Notes: a model not told the origin generated them from the letters alone. Counted from the stretch's first letter, positions 8,333-17,493 are shown. The stretch is 64,000 nucleotides of DNA from Seonamhaeicola algicola (GCF_007997385.1 NZ_VOSC01000033.1:124775-188774), one strand, 5' to 3'. Numbers and translations are program-made.

Positions 8333-8350
8333 TTACCGAATGTTCGGTAA
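8333..8350. promoter_or_regulatory. TetR-type operator, perfect palindrome
   Basis: TTACCGAATGTTCGGTAA has two perfect 8-base arms with a 2-base centre. It lies 14 bases before the DUF1348 start and 19 bases after the TetR stop. The related site at 7707-7724 makes a shared operator likely. Confidence 0.7.
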
Positions 8351-8364
8351 TTTGAATATTTATT

Positions 8365-8775
8365 ATGGAAATAAAACACCCTTTACCACCATTTAATCAA
8401 AAAAAGGCTTTACAAAAAGTACAAATGGCAGAAGACGCTTGGAATAGTAAAAACCCACAAAAAGTTGCATTAGCTTATTCAAAAGATACTGAATGGCGTA
8501 ACAGAAACCAGTTTATTAATGGCCGTGAACATGTTGAGGCCTTTTTAACCCATAAATGGGAACACGAGCTTGAATATAAACTTAAAAAAGAGTTATGGGC
8601 TTTTAAAGATAACCGAATTGCTGTAAGGTTTGAATACGAATATAAAAACCAACAGGGGCAGTGGTTTAGAGCTTATGGCAATGAAAACTGGGAATTTGAT
8701 GAAAATGGCCTCATGAAAAAACGATATGCTAGTATTAACGATTTAAAAATAAATGAAAATGAAAAAAAACTTTAA
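8365..8775 (+). CDS. DUF1348 (SnoaL/NTF2-like) protein
   Basis: A 136-residue single-domain protein of the NTF2-like superfamily, matching the DUF1348 pattern: early AEDAWNSKNPQKVALAYSKD, then TEWRNRNQFINGREHVEAFL and a C-terminal GNENWEFDENGLMKKRYASI. The family has no firmly known reaction, though the fold often binds or isomerises small hydrophobic molecules. It is the first gene after the perfect TetR operator. The end overlaps the next gene by 23 bases, so the two are probably expressed together. Confidence 0.85.
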   Translation: MEIKHPLPPFNQKKALQKVQMAEDAWNSKNPQKVALAYSKDTEWRNRNQFINGREHVEAFLTHKWEHELEYKLKKELWAFKDNRIAVRFEYEYKNQQGQWFRAYGNENWEFDENGLMKKRYASINDLKINENEKKL

Positions 8776-9721
8776 AAAATTAATGTACACACTAATAGCT
8801 TTTGCTATTTCATTATTAAATGCTCAAACCAAAAATAATAACACAAAAACTCAAAAACACATGACACAAATAACTTATAAAACTGAAAATGTAAACGGCA
8901 TAAATATAGCTTACCGAGAAGCTGGTAGTAATACCAAACCTACTATTGTACTATTACATGGGTTTCCATCTTCATCACATCAATACAGGAAAGTATTAAA
9001 TACACTTGCAAACGATTTTCATTTAATAGCACCAGACTATCCGGGTTTTGGTAATAGTGATTTTCCTTCAGATACTGAATACACCTATACATTTGATAAT
9101 ATTGCCAATACTATCAATCAATTTTTAAAACAAAAAAAAATTGAAAAGTTTGCTATAATGATACAGGATTATGGCGCACCAGTTGGCTTTAGAATTGCTA
9201 CTGCAAACCCAGAAAAAATTACAGCTATAATAAACCAAAACGGAAATGCCTACGAAGCTGGTTTGGGTGATGCTTGGGCAGATACAAGAGCACTTTGGAA
9301 AAACAGAAATAAAACTACTGAAAATGCACTTTTACCCGTATTTACCTTAGAAGGGTTAAAATGGCAATATACACATGGTACTAGAAACCCTGAGCTTGTT
9401 AACCCAGATACCTGGCATTTAGACTTCTTAAGGTTATCTAGACCTAACGCCCATAAAGTAAATATAGATTTGTTTTATGATTACCAAAATAACATTAAAT
9501 TATACCCTAAATGGCAACAATATTTACGAGATAACCAACCTCCTTTATTAATTGTTTGGGGTAAAAACGATGCTTTCTTTCCTGAAAGTGGTGCTGAAGC
9601 ATTTAAAAAAGATGTAAAAAACATAGATTACAATATTTACAACACTGGCCATTTTGCTTTAGAAGAAGACGGTGACGAAATAATTGAAAAAATACGCGTA
9701 TTTATGAAACGAATATCTTAG
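8753..9721 (+). CDS. Exported haloalkane dehalogenase/epoxide hydrolase-like alpha/beta hydrolase
   Basis: An alpha/beta hydrolase of 322 residues. After an N-terminal signal peptide (ending near LLNAQ, about residue 25) comes the oxyanion-region motif LLHGFPSSSHQYR. Next is the nucleophile elbow IMIQDYGAPVGFR, where Asp replaces the Ser of esterases, as in haloalkane dehalogenases and epoxide hydrolases. The catalytic His is in YNTGHFALEEDGDE. The signal peptide predicts a periplasmic enzyme, unusual for dehalogenases. Several starts are possible (8753, 8759, 8783); all lie within or just after the end of the DUF1348 gene. The substrate is unknown. Confidence 0.85.
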   Translation: MKMKKNFKKLMYTLIAFAISLLNAQTKNNNTKTQKHMTQITYKTENVNGINIAYREAGSNTKPTIVLLHGFPSSSHQYRKVLNTLANDFHLIAPDYPGFGNSDFPSDTEYTYTFDNIANTINQFLKQKKIEKFAIMIQDYGAPVGFRIATANPEKITAIINQNGNAYEAGLGDAWADTRALWKNRNKTTENALLPVFTLEGLKWQYTHGTRNPELVNPDTWHLDFLRLSRPNAHKVNIDLFYDYQNNIKLYPKWQQYLRDNQPPLLIVWGKNDAFFPESGAEAFKKDVKNIDYNIYNTGHFALEEDGDEIIEKIRVFMKRIS

Positions 9722-9731
9722 TATACTTTTT

Positions 9732-9771
9732 AAAAAAAGAAACCCTCAAAATTTTGAGGGTTTCTTTTTTT
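9732..9771. terminator. Bidirectional intrinsic terminator
   Basis: A perfect 40-base palindrome with 20-base arms (A-rich start, core GAAACCCTCAAAA, T-rich end) lies between the convergent hydrolase and outer-membrane protein genes. It can serve transcripts from both sides. Confidence 0.9.
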
Positions 9772-9790
9772 ACTAATGCGTACTTATAAT

Positions 9791-10870
9791 TTAATCCATA
9801 TCAAAACGTACACCAATTGATATGTTATTTTGTGCTACTAATTGATCTTTAAAAATGGGCGATAAATCATATTTAACATATAAAGCAGCATCACCAAATG
9901 CAATATAGCTACTTACACCGTACACCAAATTAGTAGTATTAAAACCTCGCTTTTGTTTATCTTTTATACGCTCACCATCTAATTCATATTTTAGTTTTTG
10001 GCGTGTTCCTATATTAAACCCAGCATAACCACCAACACCTATTTTAAATTGTTTTTTTGTTGAATACCTAAAATAGGTGTCTTTCTCAATTTTTTTTGAT
10101 GGCCCAAACTCAAAATGCATTGGAAACACTAAATTGGTAATTGATAGTTTTGATTTTTTTAAATTCTGCGGAAATTCTTGTAAAACAGTTTGGTTACCTT
10201 GTTTTACAAAATACATATTATCATCTGGTTTTAAACCATTAATATGTAATGAGTAACCATATTTAAAACGTAAAAAATTAGACTCTTTAAACACACGTGT
10301 TTTCCAAGCCCACCCAATTTCAAAAAAGCGCGAACCACCAAATTTATAAGGCGAATCATTTAAGCTTTGCCCCTCAATAATGGCATTATTTAGCCCAAAA
10401 GCCACCACTAAATCACTGGTTGTACGCTTATCATATTTTTTAGGTTTATTTTTACTATTAATTTTAATACCAGCAAAAGTACCTTCTTCGGTACTAATTG
10501 ATATCCCTATTTTAGAATCATCAACTTTATTATCGGTATTGTAACCCTCTTCATTACGCTGTAAAAGCGCTATTTTATTGTTAATAATAGATATTCTGTT
10601 TTCAATATTTAAAGCGCGTTTTTTAGCAGCTTCTTTTTTTAATACTTCAGCTTGCTCATTTGTAATTTCGTTATTATCTAATCTAACATTAATAGCTTCA
10701 ACTTCAGCCTTTAAAAAAGCACGTTCTTCTTTTTCAATTTGCGCTTTCGTTTTTTTTAAAGCTTCTATTTTAAGCGCATTGTTTAGATTGTTAATAGTGT
10801 CTTGTGCATTGATTAATTGCACACTTAAGCATAGTGTTATAAACACTACATAATGAGTAATAGTTTGCAT
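9791..10870 (-). CDS. Outer-membrane beta-barrel protein with N-terminal coiled coil
   Basis: A 359-residue exported protein. A signal peptide (ending about VQLINAQ, residue 22) is followed by a charged helical stretch (about residues 30-105) rich in Glu, Lys and Ala with heptad character. From about residue 120 comes an alternating hydrophobic pattern ending in a terminal strand, ISIGVRFDMD, typical of a Bacteroidetes barrel. It is the last gene of a sigma factor/anti-sigma-like/barrel set on the same strand. I do not recognise a specific family; the position suggests a target or sensor of the ECF sigma system. Confidence 0.65.
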   Translation of the reverse strand: MQTITHYVVFITLCLSVQLINAQDTINNLNNALKIEALKKTKAQIEKEERAFLKAEVEAINVRLDNNEITNEQAEVLKKEAAKKRALNIENRISIINNKIALLQRNEEGYNTDNKVDDSKIGISISTEEGTFAGIKINSKNKPKKYDKRTTSDLVVAFGLNNAIIEGQSLNDSPYKFGGSRFFEIGWAWKTRVFKESNFLRFKYGYSLHINGLKPDDNMYFVKQGNQTVLQEFPQNLKKSKLSITNLVFPMHFEFGPSKKIEKDTYFRYSTKKQFKIGVGGYAGFNIGTRQKLKYELDGERIKDKQKRGFNTTNLVYGVSSYIAFGDAALYVKYDLSPIFKDQLVAQNNISIGVRFDMD

Positions 10871-10910
10871 AACTGTTCGTTTATTTGATTTGATGAATGA
10901 TTGATGAATT

Positions 10911-11684
10911 TTAGTTATTACGGTTGGCTACTGCTGTTTTTACAGTGCTGTAACTTGCTTTTAGTGCATCAAAAACTTTGGTTCTAAAAGAGCGTTCAAT
11001 ATCATCTTCAACGTCTCTTAATAATGCATTAGCATCTACAATACCCGTAGATTCATTATATATTTTTTTAAAGGCAATTTCTTGTTGTGCTTGTTGTAAT
11101 AATGCTTCAATTTCAGCATCAGTTACCTGTTGTTTTTCGGTTTTAAGTTGCTTAACCTTTGCTACTATTTGTTGTACTTTTTGGTCTTCAAACGTTAATT
11201 CTTCTTGTAGTTTTTTTGTTGGCCTTGTAATAGTTTCAGCTTCCTTTGGTAATAATTGTGGTTGCTGTGTGCTTGCTACAACTACTGTACTAGGCACTTC
11301 AGTTTTTTTTATTTTGTTTGCTATTGGTGTATTATTTTTAACAACTGGTGCTGCTTTTGTTATGGCCGTATTGGTTTCAAACTTATTTGTAATGCCTTTA
11401 TTTTGCTTATTATTGGTGGTAGTTTTTAAATTTTCTTCTTTTGAAGTATCAACAACTTTTATAGTTGAATTATTTATATTATCTGTTTTAATAAACTGAA
11501 AAGCTACCAATAAAATAGCAGCAACACTAGCCGCTAAACCAAACCAAACATAGCCTTTTTTAGTGCTATTGTTTGATGTAAACTCTAAACGATTTGATAG
11601 CTTATTCCATGCTTCATTTGATGGCTGAATGCTACGTTTTTCTAAGGCTTGTTTTATATGCTTATCAAAATTATTTGGTGCCAT
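10911..11684 (-). CDS. Single-pass membrane protein, probable anti-sigma factor
   Basis: A 257-residue protein with a short N-terminal cytoplasmic part (about residues 1-43, containing FDKHIKQALEKRSIQPSNEA), one membrane helix at about 44-62 (WFGLAASVAAILLVAFQF) and a long Lys/Thr/Gln-rich periplasmic tail. This is the layout of Bacteroidetes anti-sigma-like proteins encoded directly after ECF sigma genes. It overlaps the sigma gene by 14 bases. There is no zinc-binding HxxxCxxC motif, so it is not a ZAS-type anti-sigma factor. The role is inferred from layout and position. Confidence 0.65.
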   Translation of the reverse strand: MAPNNFDKHIKQALEKRSIQPSNEAWNKLSNRLEFTSNNSTKKGYVWFGLAASVAAILLVAFQFIKTDNINNSTIKVVDTSKEENLKTTTNNKQNKGITNKFETNTAITKAAPVVKNNTPIANKIKKTEVPSTVVVASTQQPQLLPKEAETITRPTKKLQEELTFEDQKVQQIVAKVKQLKTEKQQVTDAEIEALLQQAQQEIAFKKIYNESTGIVDANALLRDVEDDIERSFRTKVFDALKASYSTVKTAVANRNN

Positions 11685-12246
11685 AACTTGTTATTTTATT
11701 TGAATTTGAAATAGCTTCTTGAAGCATTTTACGTGCTTTAAATAATTGCGATTTTGATGTTCCTTCTGTAATATTTAACATAGTTGCAATTTCATGATGC
11801 TTGTAACCTTCAATTGCATACATTACAAATACCATTTTATAACCACTTGGTAAGGTATCAATATGTTGCTGAATATTTGCTACTTCAATATTTGTATTTA
11901 TATTATTTTCAGAATTTGTATTGGTCTGAAAGGTATCAACAGGAAATTCTATATCTTTTTTTTGTCTTAGAAATGAAATTGCTTCACGAACCATAATACG
12001 CCTCATCCAGCCTTCAAAACTTCCATCGGCATTAAATTGTTTTAAGTTTGAAAACACTTTAAAAAAACCGTTAAGCATAACATCTTCTGCTTGCTGTAAA
12101 TCTTTTACATAATACCTGCAAACGCTTAACATTTTTGGGGCATGCAACTCAAATAATACATGTTGTGCTTCACGATTATTTTTTAATGCTTTTTTTATTA
12201 AAGCTGTTTCGTTTTTATGGAGTTGTATAACCTTCAAAAGTTTCAT
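11671..12246 (-). CDS. ECF-type RNA polymerase sigma-70 factor
   Basis: A 191-residue sigma factor with region 2 (about residues 25-95: LFELHAPKMLSVCRYYVKD, QQAEDVMLNGFFKVFSNL and SFEGWMRRIMVREAISFLR) and region 4 (about 125-180: LPSGYKMVFVMYAIEGYKHH, then the helix-turn-helix EIATMLNITEGTSKSQLFKA). Regions 1 and 3 are absent, as in ECF factors. The following gene overlaps and encodes a likely anti-sigma factor. The -7 box of its own promoter is not clear in the 126-base gap upstream. Confidence 0.93.
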   Translation of the reverse strand: MKLLKVIQLHKNETALIKKALKNNREAQHVLFELHAPKMLSVCRYYVKDLQQAEDVMLNGFFKVFSNLKQFNADGSFEGWMRRIMVREAISFLRQKKDIEFPVDTFQTNTNSENNINTNIEVANIQQHIDTLPSGYKMVFVMYAIEGYKHHEIATMLNITEGTSKSQLFKARKMLQEAISNSNKITSYGTK

Positions 12247-12372
12247 TTTGCTTTCTATTTATACAGACGCAAATTTTATACAAATGGTTGCCTAAGGATG
12301 TGAAATTATTTTTTTTGAAGACGAAAAATAATTTAAACACCTAAAAAACAGTACTTTTACAGTCTAAAAAAA

Positions 12373-13008
12373 TTAAAGCAGAGGCAATAATTCATCCATA
12401 CTTTGTATGGTTTTGGTTGCCAAACCAGGTAATTCATTTTTATAATCGTGCTCTGTGTACCCAATAACATCAAATCCGCCAGCTAAAGCTGCTTTTACAC
12501 CAGACACGCTGTCTTCTATAACTAAACAGTCTTTGGGTTGAAACCCCATTGTTTTTGCTGCCCAGAGAAACACATCTGGTTCGGGTTTCCATTTTTGAAT
12601 TGTATAGCAACTAAAAATATTGTTACCAAAAAAAGGGAGTAATTCTGTTACTTCTAAATTTAGGCGTATTTTATTTTCAGGACCGCTTGAGGCTACACAA
12701 AATGGTAATTTTATATTTTGTAATACGCTTTTTATACCTTTTATGGGTTTAATTTCCTTTTTAAAAGTTTCAAAAGTTTTTGCACGGTATTGTTTTTCAA
12801 AATCTTCTGGTAATGGTTTTCCTATAGCTTCAGAAATAAGTGCCATACATGCGTTAAGCGATTTTCCTTTTAAGGCTATTAGTGACTCTTTGAAATGAAA
12901 CGTAGCACCTAATTGATTGGCCATGTTAACTAAAACGCCAATAGCAATAGACTCACTGTCTATTAAAACACCATCGCAATCAAAAATAACACACTTGTAT
13001 TTACTCAC
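12373..13008 (-). CDS. HAD-superfamily phosphatase, beta-phosphoglucomutase-like
   Basis: A 211-residue haloacid dehalogenase-type hydrolase. Motif I is VIFDCDGVLIDSE (nucleophile and acid Asp), motif II is the Ser in CVASSGPENK, motif III Lys is in KWKPEPDVFLWAA, and motif IV is CLVIEDSVSGVKAA. A helical cap lies between motifs I and II, so it is of subclass IA, as in beta-phosphoglucomutases and sugar-phosphate phosphatases such as YniC. The exact substrate cannot be assigned. It begins only four bases after the stop of the large secreted Asp-box protein and may be read on the same transcript. Confidence 0.88.
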   Translation of the reverse strand: MSKYKCVIFDCDGVLIDSESIAIGVLVNMANQLGATFHFKESLIALKGKSLNACMALISEAIGKPLPEDFEKQYRAKTFETFKKEIKPIKGIKSVLQNIKLPFCVASSGPENKIRLNLEVTELLPFFGNNIFSCYTIQKWKPEPDVFLWAAKTMGFQPKDCLVIEDSVSGVKAALAGGFDVIGYTEHDYKNELPGLATKTIQSMDELLPLL

Positions 13009-13012
13009 TTTA

Positions 13013-15646
13013 TTATCTTTTTAGGGTAAAATGTTTGGTAATGGTTTTATTACCATCTAGATTAGCTGTAAACCAATAATCTGACGAAGGTAAAGTTTTT
13101 CCATTAAAAGTACCATCCCAACCATCATTAATGCTAGGTTTTATTTGTTTTATAAATTTGCCATAACGGTCAAAAATTCTAATATCGGCTAATGGGTATT
13201 TTTCAATACCTTTAATTTGCCAAACATCATTAAAACCATCACCATTTGGTGTGAAATATTTTGGATAATCTATTATTATAACTTTTTGAAAATCTTCACC
13301 ACAACCATCTTTATCTCTAATTGTGGCTGTATATACACCTCCTAAAACGCCTGAAAATATAGGGCTATCTTGAAAGTTTACCCCATCAATTGAATATTCA
13401 AAATCACCATCGCCTGTAGCTATTATTTCAATATAATTGTCATCGGAAAGTTCCTTAGTTTTTACTTGTTCAATGGATGGCAACACAGACCTAACTAATG
13501 TTATTTCTGTTGAATTTTGACAAAGAATACCGTTTTGTATTGTTCCAAAATGAAGTGTGTAGTTACCTTCATTAACTAAATTTGCTTCAAAAGTATTTGA
13601 AATTATGGTACCGTCTTGATATGCCCATTCATAATAATCTAAATCCGCTCTCACAGATATATATCGTGAAGGTTCAAGATTACATATGTAATATTTTGAT
13701 TCTAAATTTATTTCAGGTATTGTATTAACTTCTAAATTAAAACTTGTTTCAACAAAACAATTTGCATTCACGCTATTTTCAACTTTAACCTGTATTGTTT
13801 CACTCCAAGGTATTATATTGTTGTAGCTTGTAGGTAAAGGGCTTGGTAATGCGTTTCCGTTACCATCAAAATAATAAACCGTTAAATTTGTTTGGTTGCC
13901 TATTAATTCAGTTTGAATATTTGAGGTATTAAAAGTAGCAATACCGCCGCCTTCATTACAAGAAAAAAGCGTTTGTGGTGTGTTTACAATTGGTGTGTTA
14001 TAAACTTGCAACTTTAATGAGGTTTCTGCAAAACAACTGGTACCTGTTTTAGATACTCTTATTAAAATTTCTTCTTCTTGCTGAATTGTGTTTATGTAAG
14101 GGTTGGGTAACGGACTTGGTAATGCGTTTCCATTACCATCAAAATATGTTATGCTTAAACCTGCTTTTGATAAGCTTCCAAGGACTTCAGATTCAATATT
14201 TGATGTATCAAAAGCATAAAAACCATCATTATCATCATCACAAACTTGTATTGTTGTTGGCGTATTTATATCTACAGAACCAATTTTTAAATCTATTATA
14301 TTACTTTGTGCGCAATCTGTTGCAGATTCTATAATAACCCTATAAAGCTCACTGAAAGGTTTGGTACTTGGTATTGTACATGTTATTTGCCCATTAGTAT
14401 TACTTATTATTGAACCTATTTCGGTTTTATTTTCAAAACTACCTGAGGTATCACTTAAATATACTACAAACTCTGTTGTTGCGTTAAATGTACCCGCTAA
14501 CTCATAAGGCACATTAAATGAGTCTCCAGGGCAAACTGCTGGCAAGTTGTTATTAGTTATTTTTATATTTTTTAAAATGCCATCATACACATTAAGATAT
14601 ACTTGGCCTGCAACATCAAAAACAACATCAATATCTTCATGAAAAGGGTTTCTTGTTACATTATGGCTAACTCCATTAGCTACTAAAATGGGTGTACTAA
14701 ATGTTTGCCCTTGATCATAACTTATGTTTATAAATAATTGGCCTAAGGGGCTTTTGTAACCATCAACCAAAGTACCTCTATTATCTGCAAACAGCGTTCT
14801 TCCTTCGGTATTACCGCTATTATTACCAAAAACTATAGGTGTTGTAACACCTGTTTCTACGTTTATTTTAAAACCATCAGTTACAGTAGGGCTTCCGCCT
14901 GCTACAAATATAAATGTGCCACATGGCCCATCACTTAACGCATAACTAGAGAAATATACGCTTCTGCCTCTGGGTAATACAGGCACACTTGTAAATGTGG
15001 CGCCGCCATCATCACTTCGTGATAGATATAGCGCAGGATCATCTGAAGGTATATATAAAACACCATTTTGGTCTGCTCTAATATCAGCATATACATAACT
15101 TGAATTAATTATGTGATTAAAAGTGCCTTCACCTCTGTTATTGTTTATGTATATGTTTGCTCCAATTCTATCAATAATATACACAGCATCATCAAATACT
15201 GCCATATGTACAACTTCAGAAAAACTTGTACCTATATTTACTGGCACTTCAAATGTTGCGCCGCCATCTGTACTTCTAGATATATAAACACGACCTAAAG
15301 ACACCCAACTTACAAAAACATCGCCTCTTTTATTTACAATAATTTCAGGCTCATTATTACCTGCAAACACAGGCACACTTGGCAGAAAACTTTGACCTCT
15401 GTCTATACTTTTTGCAACTCTAATACCCATACTACCTACAAAAACTACATATATTTCTCCACTTTCAGAAACCACAACATTTCTACTAGTATTTGCTCTA
15501 CCTATGTTATTATTTAAGCCTACATCACTTACTAATACATTGGAATAAATTGGCGTTTGAGAAAAAGATATACTTGAAAAAAAGAATAGCGTAAAGCATA
15601 CAAAAATTATTTGTATAGCTTTGTTAGGGATAGCTAAATTATTCAT
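13013..15646 (-). CDS. Secreted Asp-box (BNR/sialidase-like) protein with T9SS type B sorting domain
   Basis: An 877-residue surface or secreted protein. A signal peptide (to about residue 29, FSSISFSQ) is followed by a propeller-like region with Asp-boxes (SxDxGxTF) seen as SIDRGQSF, STDGGATF, SDDGGATF and SYDQGQTF. A middle region then holds a duplicated unit (two copies of YFDGNGNALPSPLP). The last 80 residues form a gliding-motility-associated C-terminal domain (YFTPNGDGFNDVWQIKG, IRIFDRYGKFIKQI), the type B signal for type IX secretion. The sialidase catalytic Arg triad is not obvious, so I do not claim sialidase activity; adhesion or glycan binding is equally possible. Confidence 0.8.
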   Translation of the reverse strand: MNNLAIPNKAIQIIFVCFTLFFFSSISFSQTPIYSNVLVSDVGLNNNIGRANTSRNVVVSESGEIYVVFVGSMGIRVAKSIDRGQSFLPSVPVFAGNNEPEIIVNKRGDVFVSWVSLGRVYISRSTDGGATFEVPVNIGTSFSEVVHMAVFDDAVYIIDRIGANIYINNNRGEGTFNHIINSSYVYADIRADQNGVLYIPSDDPALYLSRSDDGGATFTSVPVLPRGRSVYFSSYALSDGPCGTFIFVAGGSPTVTDGFKINVETGVTTPIVFGNNSGNTEGRTLFADNRGTLVDGYKSPLGQLFINISYDQGQTFSTPILVANGVSHNVTRNPFHEDIDVVFDVAGQVYLNVYDGILKNIKITNNNLPAVCPGDSFNVPYELAGTFNATTEFVVYLSDTSGSFENKTEIGSIISNTNGQITCTIPSTKPFSELYRVIIESATDCAQSNIIDLKIGSVDINTPTTIQVCDDDNDGFYAFDTSNIESEVLGSLSKAGLSITYFDGNGNALPSPLPNPYINTIQQEEEILIRVSKTGTSCFAETSLKLQVYNTPIVNTPQTLFSCNEGGGIATFNTSNIQTELIGNQTNLTVYYFDGNGNALPSPLPTSYNNIIPWSETIQVKVENSVNANCFVETSFNLEVNTIPEINLESKYYICNLEPSRYISVRADLDYYEWAYQDGTIISNTFEANLVNEGNYTLHFGTIQNGILCQNSTEITLVRSVLPSIEQVKTKELSDDNYIEIIATGDGDFEYSIDGVNFQDSPIFSGVLGGVYTATIRDKDGCGEDFQKVIIIDYPKYFTPNGDGFNDVWQIKGIEKYPLADIRIFDRYGKFIKQIKPSINDGWDGTFNGKTLPSSDYWFTANLDGNKTITKHFTLKR
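13831..14145 (-). repeat. Duplicated segment inside the Asp-box protein gene
   Basis: Two direct copies of about 45 bases (13831-13875 and 14101-14145) share long identical runs such as CTTGGTAATGCGTTTCC and encode YFDGNGNALPSPLP twice. They are parts of a larger internal unit of about 90 residues, each unit also containing a Cys and the pattern FDTSNIE/FNTSNIQ. Confidence 0.7.
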
Positions 15647-15793
15647 TTGCAGTTGATAACTTAATTTGAAATTACAATCAAATTATTAAAGCCTCTAGTT
15701 ACTACAAATTACTTACAACCGCAAGAAAAAAATGACTTACACGTTAAACTTTTATATAAATTAGATTAAAAACACATGCTTTTTTTTAAGAGG

Positions 15794-16477
15794 TTAGGGT
15801 GTAGAATTAGAAACCTGTAACAGCTTACCGTTGTAAAAATTTTGACCTGAAAGCGCAAAGTTAAAAACATATTCAGCCATCTGCAATGCAGTAGTTGGTG
15901 CTTGATACCCGGGAAACGCTTCTTGCAACATTTCAGTTTGTACAGCGCCCAAAGCCAACACATTAAAACTTGGGCCAGTTTCTTTGTACTCTTCTGCTAA
16001 TAATTCGGTTAAAGTTATAACAGCACCTTTACTTGAACTGTATGCTGCTAACCCCGGAAATTTCATACTACCTTGCACACCGCCCATTGAGCTAATTGTT
16101 ACTACATGACCATTTTTACTCATAAAAGGCAAGCATTTTCTTGTCATTTCAGAAACGCCAAAAACATTGGTTTTGTATATTTTTTCAAAATCTGCAATAG
16201 TAGTTTCTGCAAAAGGTTTATTAAGCAACATGCCTGCATTATTAATTAGCACATCAACTTTTTTAAATTTTAAATCTAAAAAGGTTTCTACGCGCTTATA
16301 ATCTAACGGATTACTCAAATCAAAAGGAAATGTAGTAACGTTTTCATAAGCCAATTGAAACACTGGCTTTTCATTTCTAGACAACGCTAAAACTCTATGA
16401 CCTGCTTTAGCAAATAGCTTTACAAGTTCAAAACCAATGCCTCTACTTGTACCAGTTATAATTATATTTTTACTCAT
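15794..16477 (-). CDS. Short-chain dehydrogenase/reductase
   Basis: A 227-residue SDR of the classical type. The N-terminal dinucleotide motif is TGTSRGIGFELVK (TGxxxGIG), the NNAG motif appears as INNAGML, and the catalytic set is the Ser in ISSMGG plus Tyr-x-x-x-Lys in AAYSSSKGAV. The substrate is unknown. It overlaps the start side of the M28 peptidase gene by eight bases and is probably co-transcribed with it. Confidence 0.9.
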   Translation of the reverse strand: MSKNIIITGTSRGIGFELVKLFAKAGHRVLALSRNEKPVFQLAYENVTTFPFDLSNPLDYKRVETFLDLKFKKVDVLINNAGMLLNKPFAETTIADFEKIYKTNVFGVSEMTRKCLPFMSKNGHVVTISSMGGVQGSMKFPGLAAYSSSKGAVITLTELLAEEYKETGPSFNVLALGAVQTEMLQEAFPGYQAPTTALQMAEYVFNFALSGQNFYNGKLLQVSNSTP

Positions 16478-17468
16478 TATTTATTTTAATTTCTTTTGAA
16501 GCTGAATTAGTAATGCCTTTAATTACCGGAATAAAACTATTTATAAAATGCGTCATGTGTTTAAAGTCCATTTTATCTGACTCATCATCAACATGATGAT
16601 AATATTCAAAATTTGTAAAATCGAAAGTTGAAATAGCGTGAGCAGGAATACCAAATGCTTTATGAAACGGATAATTATCTGAACGTTTAAACAAACCAAA
16701 CTGTTTTGCTTTTTGAAAATAGCCAACAACGCTGCCACCGGCGTATTCATTTAACTTTTCTGGCATGTTTGATTTACTATACCCAGTTATATACGACATT
16801 ACTTGGTTTTTAGCTCTTGGTACACCAATCATTTCAAAATTTATCATGGTGTATACGTTTAAGTTTATCTTTTTAAGTCTTTCGGCTAAATGTTCTGAGC
16901 CTTTTAAACCCATTTCTTCTGCGCTGTATAGTGTGAATAAAATGCTACGCTTATTACTTTTTGTTGTTGCAAAATATTTTGCCCACTCCATAACTGCTAC
17001 TGTTCCAGATGCATCATCATTGGCTCCATTTGCAATAACATCACCATTTACTTCTTGCGCTGTTCCTATATGATCATAATGTGCCCCAAGAATTACAAAT
17101 TCATTTTTAAGGGCATCATCATGTCCTTCTACATAACCAACTACGTTATAACCAACAATATCTTTAAGGTTAAAACTATCACGATACGTTTCAAAATAAG
17201 GCCTTACGTTATTCTTTTTAAAAAAATCTTCAATAAAAACAGCTGCTTTTTCAATACCAACTGTACCTGTATTTCTGCCTTCTAAGGCGTCAGAAGCTAA
17301 AAATTCCATATTTGATTTTATACTAGCTGCTTCTATTGTTGTACTTAAATTTATTGTTTCATTTTGTGTTATACTATTCTTTTGAATTGGGTTTGCTTTG
17401 GTAGCAGTTTCTGTGGTTTTACAAGTTGTAAAAAAAACAGTAATAGCTAAAAAAAATACTTTATACAT
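16470..17468 (-). CDS. M28-family zinc aminopeptidase, lipoprotein
   Basis: A 332-residue peptidase. The N-terminal signal ends at FTTC (about Cys16), so the protein is probably a lipoprotein. The zinc-binding residues of M28 peptidases are visible: His and Asp in LGAHYDHIG and NDDASGTVAVMEWA, the catalytic Glu-Glu in YSAEEMGLKGS, and a later His in FEYYHHVDDESD. It acts on peptide N-termini in the cell envelope. It is the upstream member of an SDR pair and lies right after the pdhC terminator. Confidence 0.9.
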   Translation of the reverse strand: MYKVFFLAITVFFTTCKTTETATKANPIQKNSITQNETINLSTTIEAASIKSNMEFLASDALEGRNTGTVGIEKAAVFIEDFFKKNNVRPYFETYRDSFNLKDIVGYNVVGYVEGHDDALKNEFVILGAHYDHIGTAQEVNGDVIANGANDDASGTVAVMEWAKYFATTKSNKRSILFTLYSAEEMGLKGSEHLAERLKKINLNVYTMINFEMIGVPRAKNQVMSYITGYSKSNMPEKLNEYAGGSVVGYFQKAKQFGLFKRSDNYPFHKAFGIPAHAISTFDFTNFEYYHHVDDESDKMDFKHMTHFINSFIPVIKGITNSASKEIKINNE

Positions 17469-17493
17469 ACGTTTTAGTGCTTAAAAACTAAAG

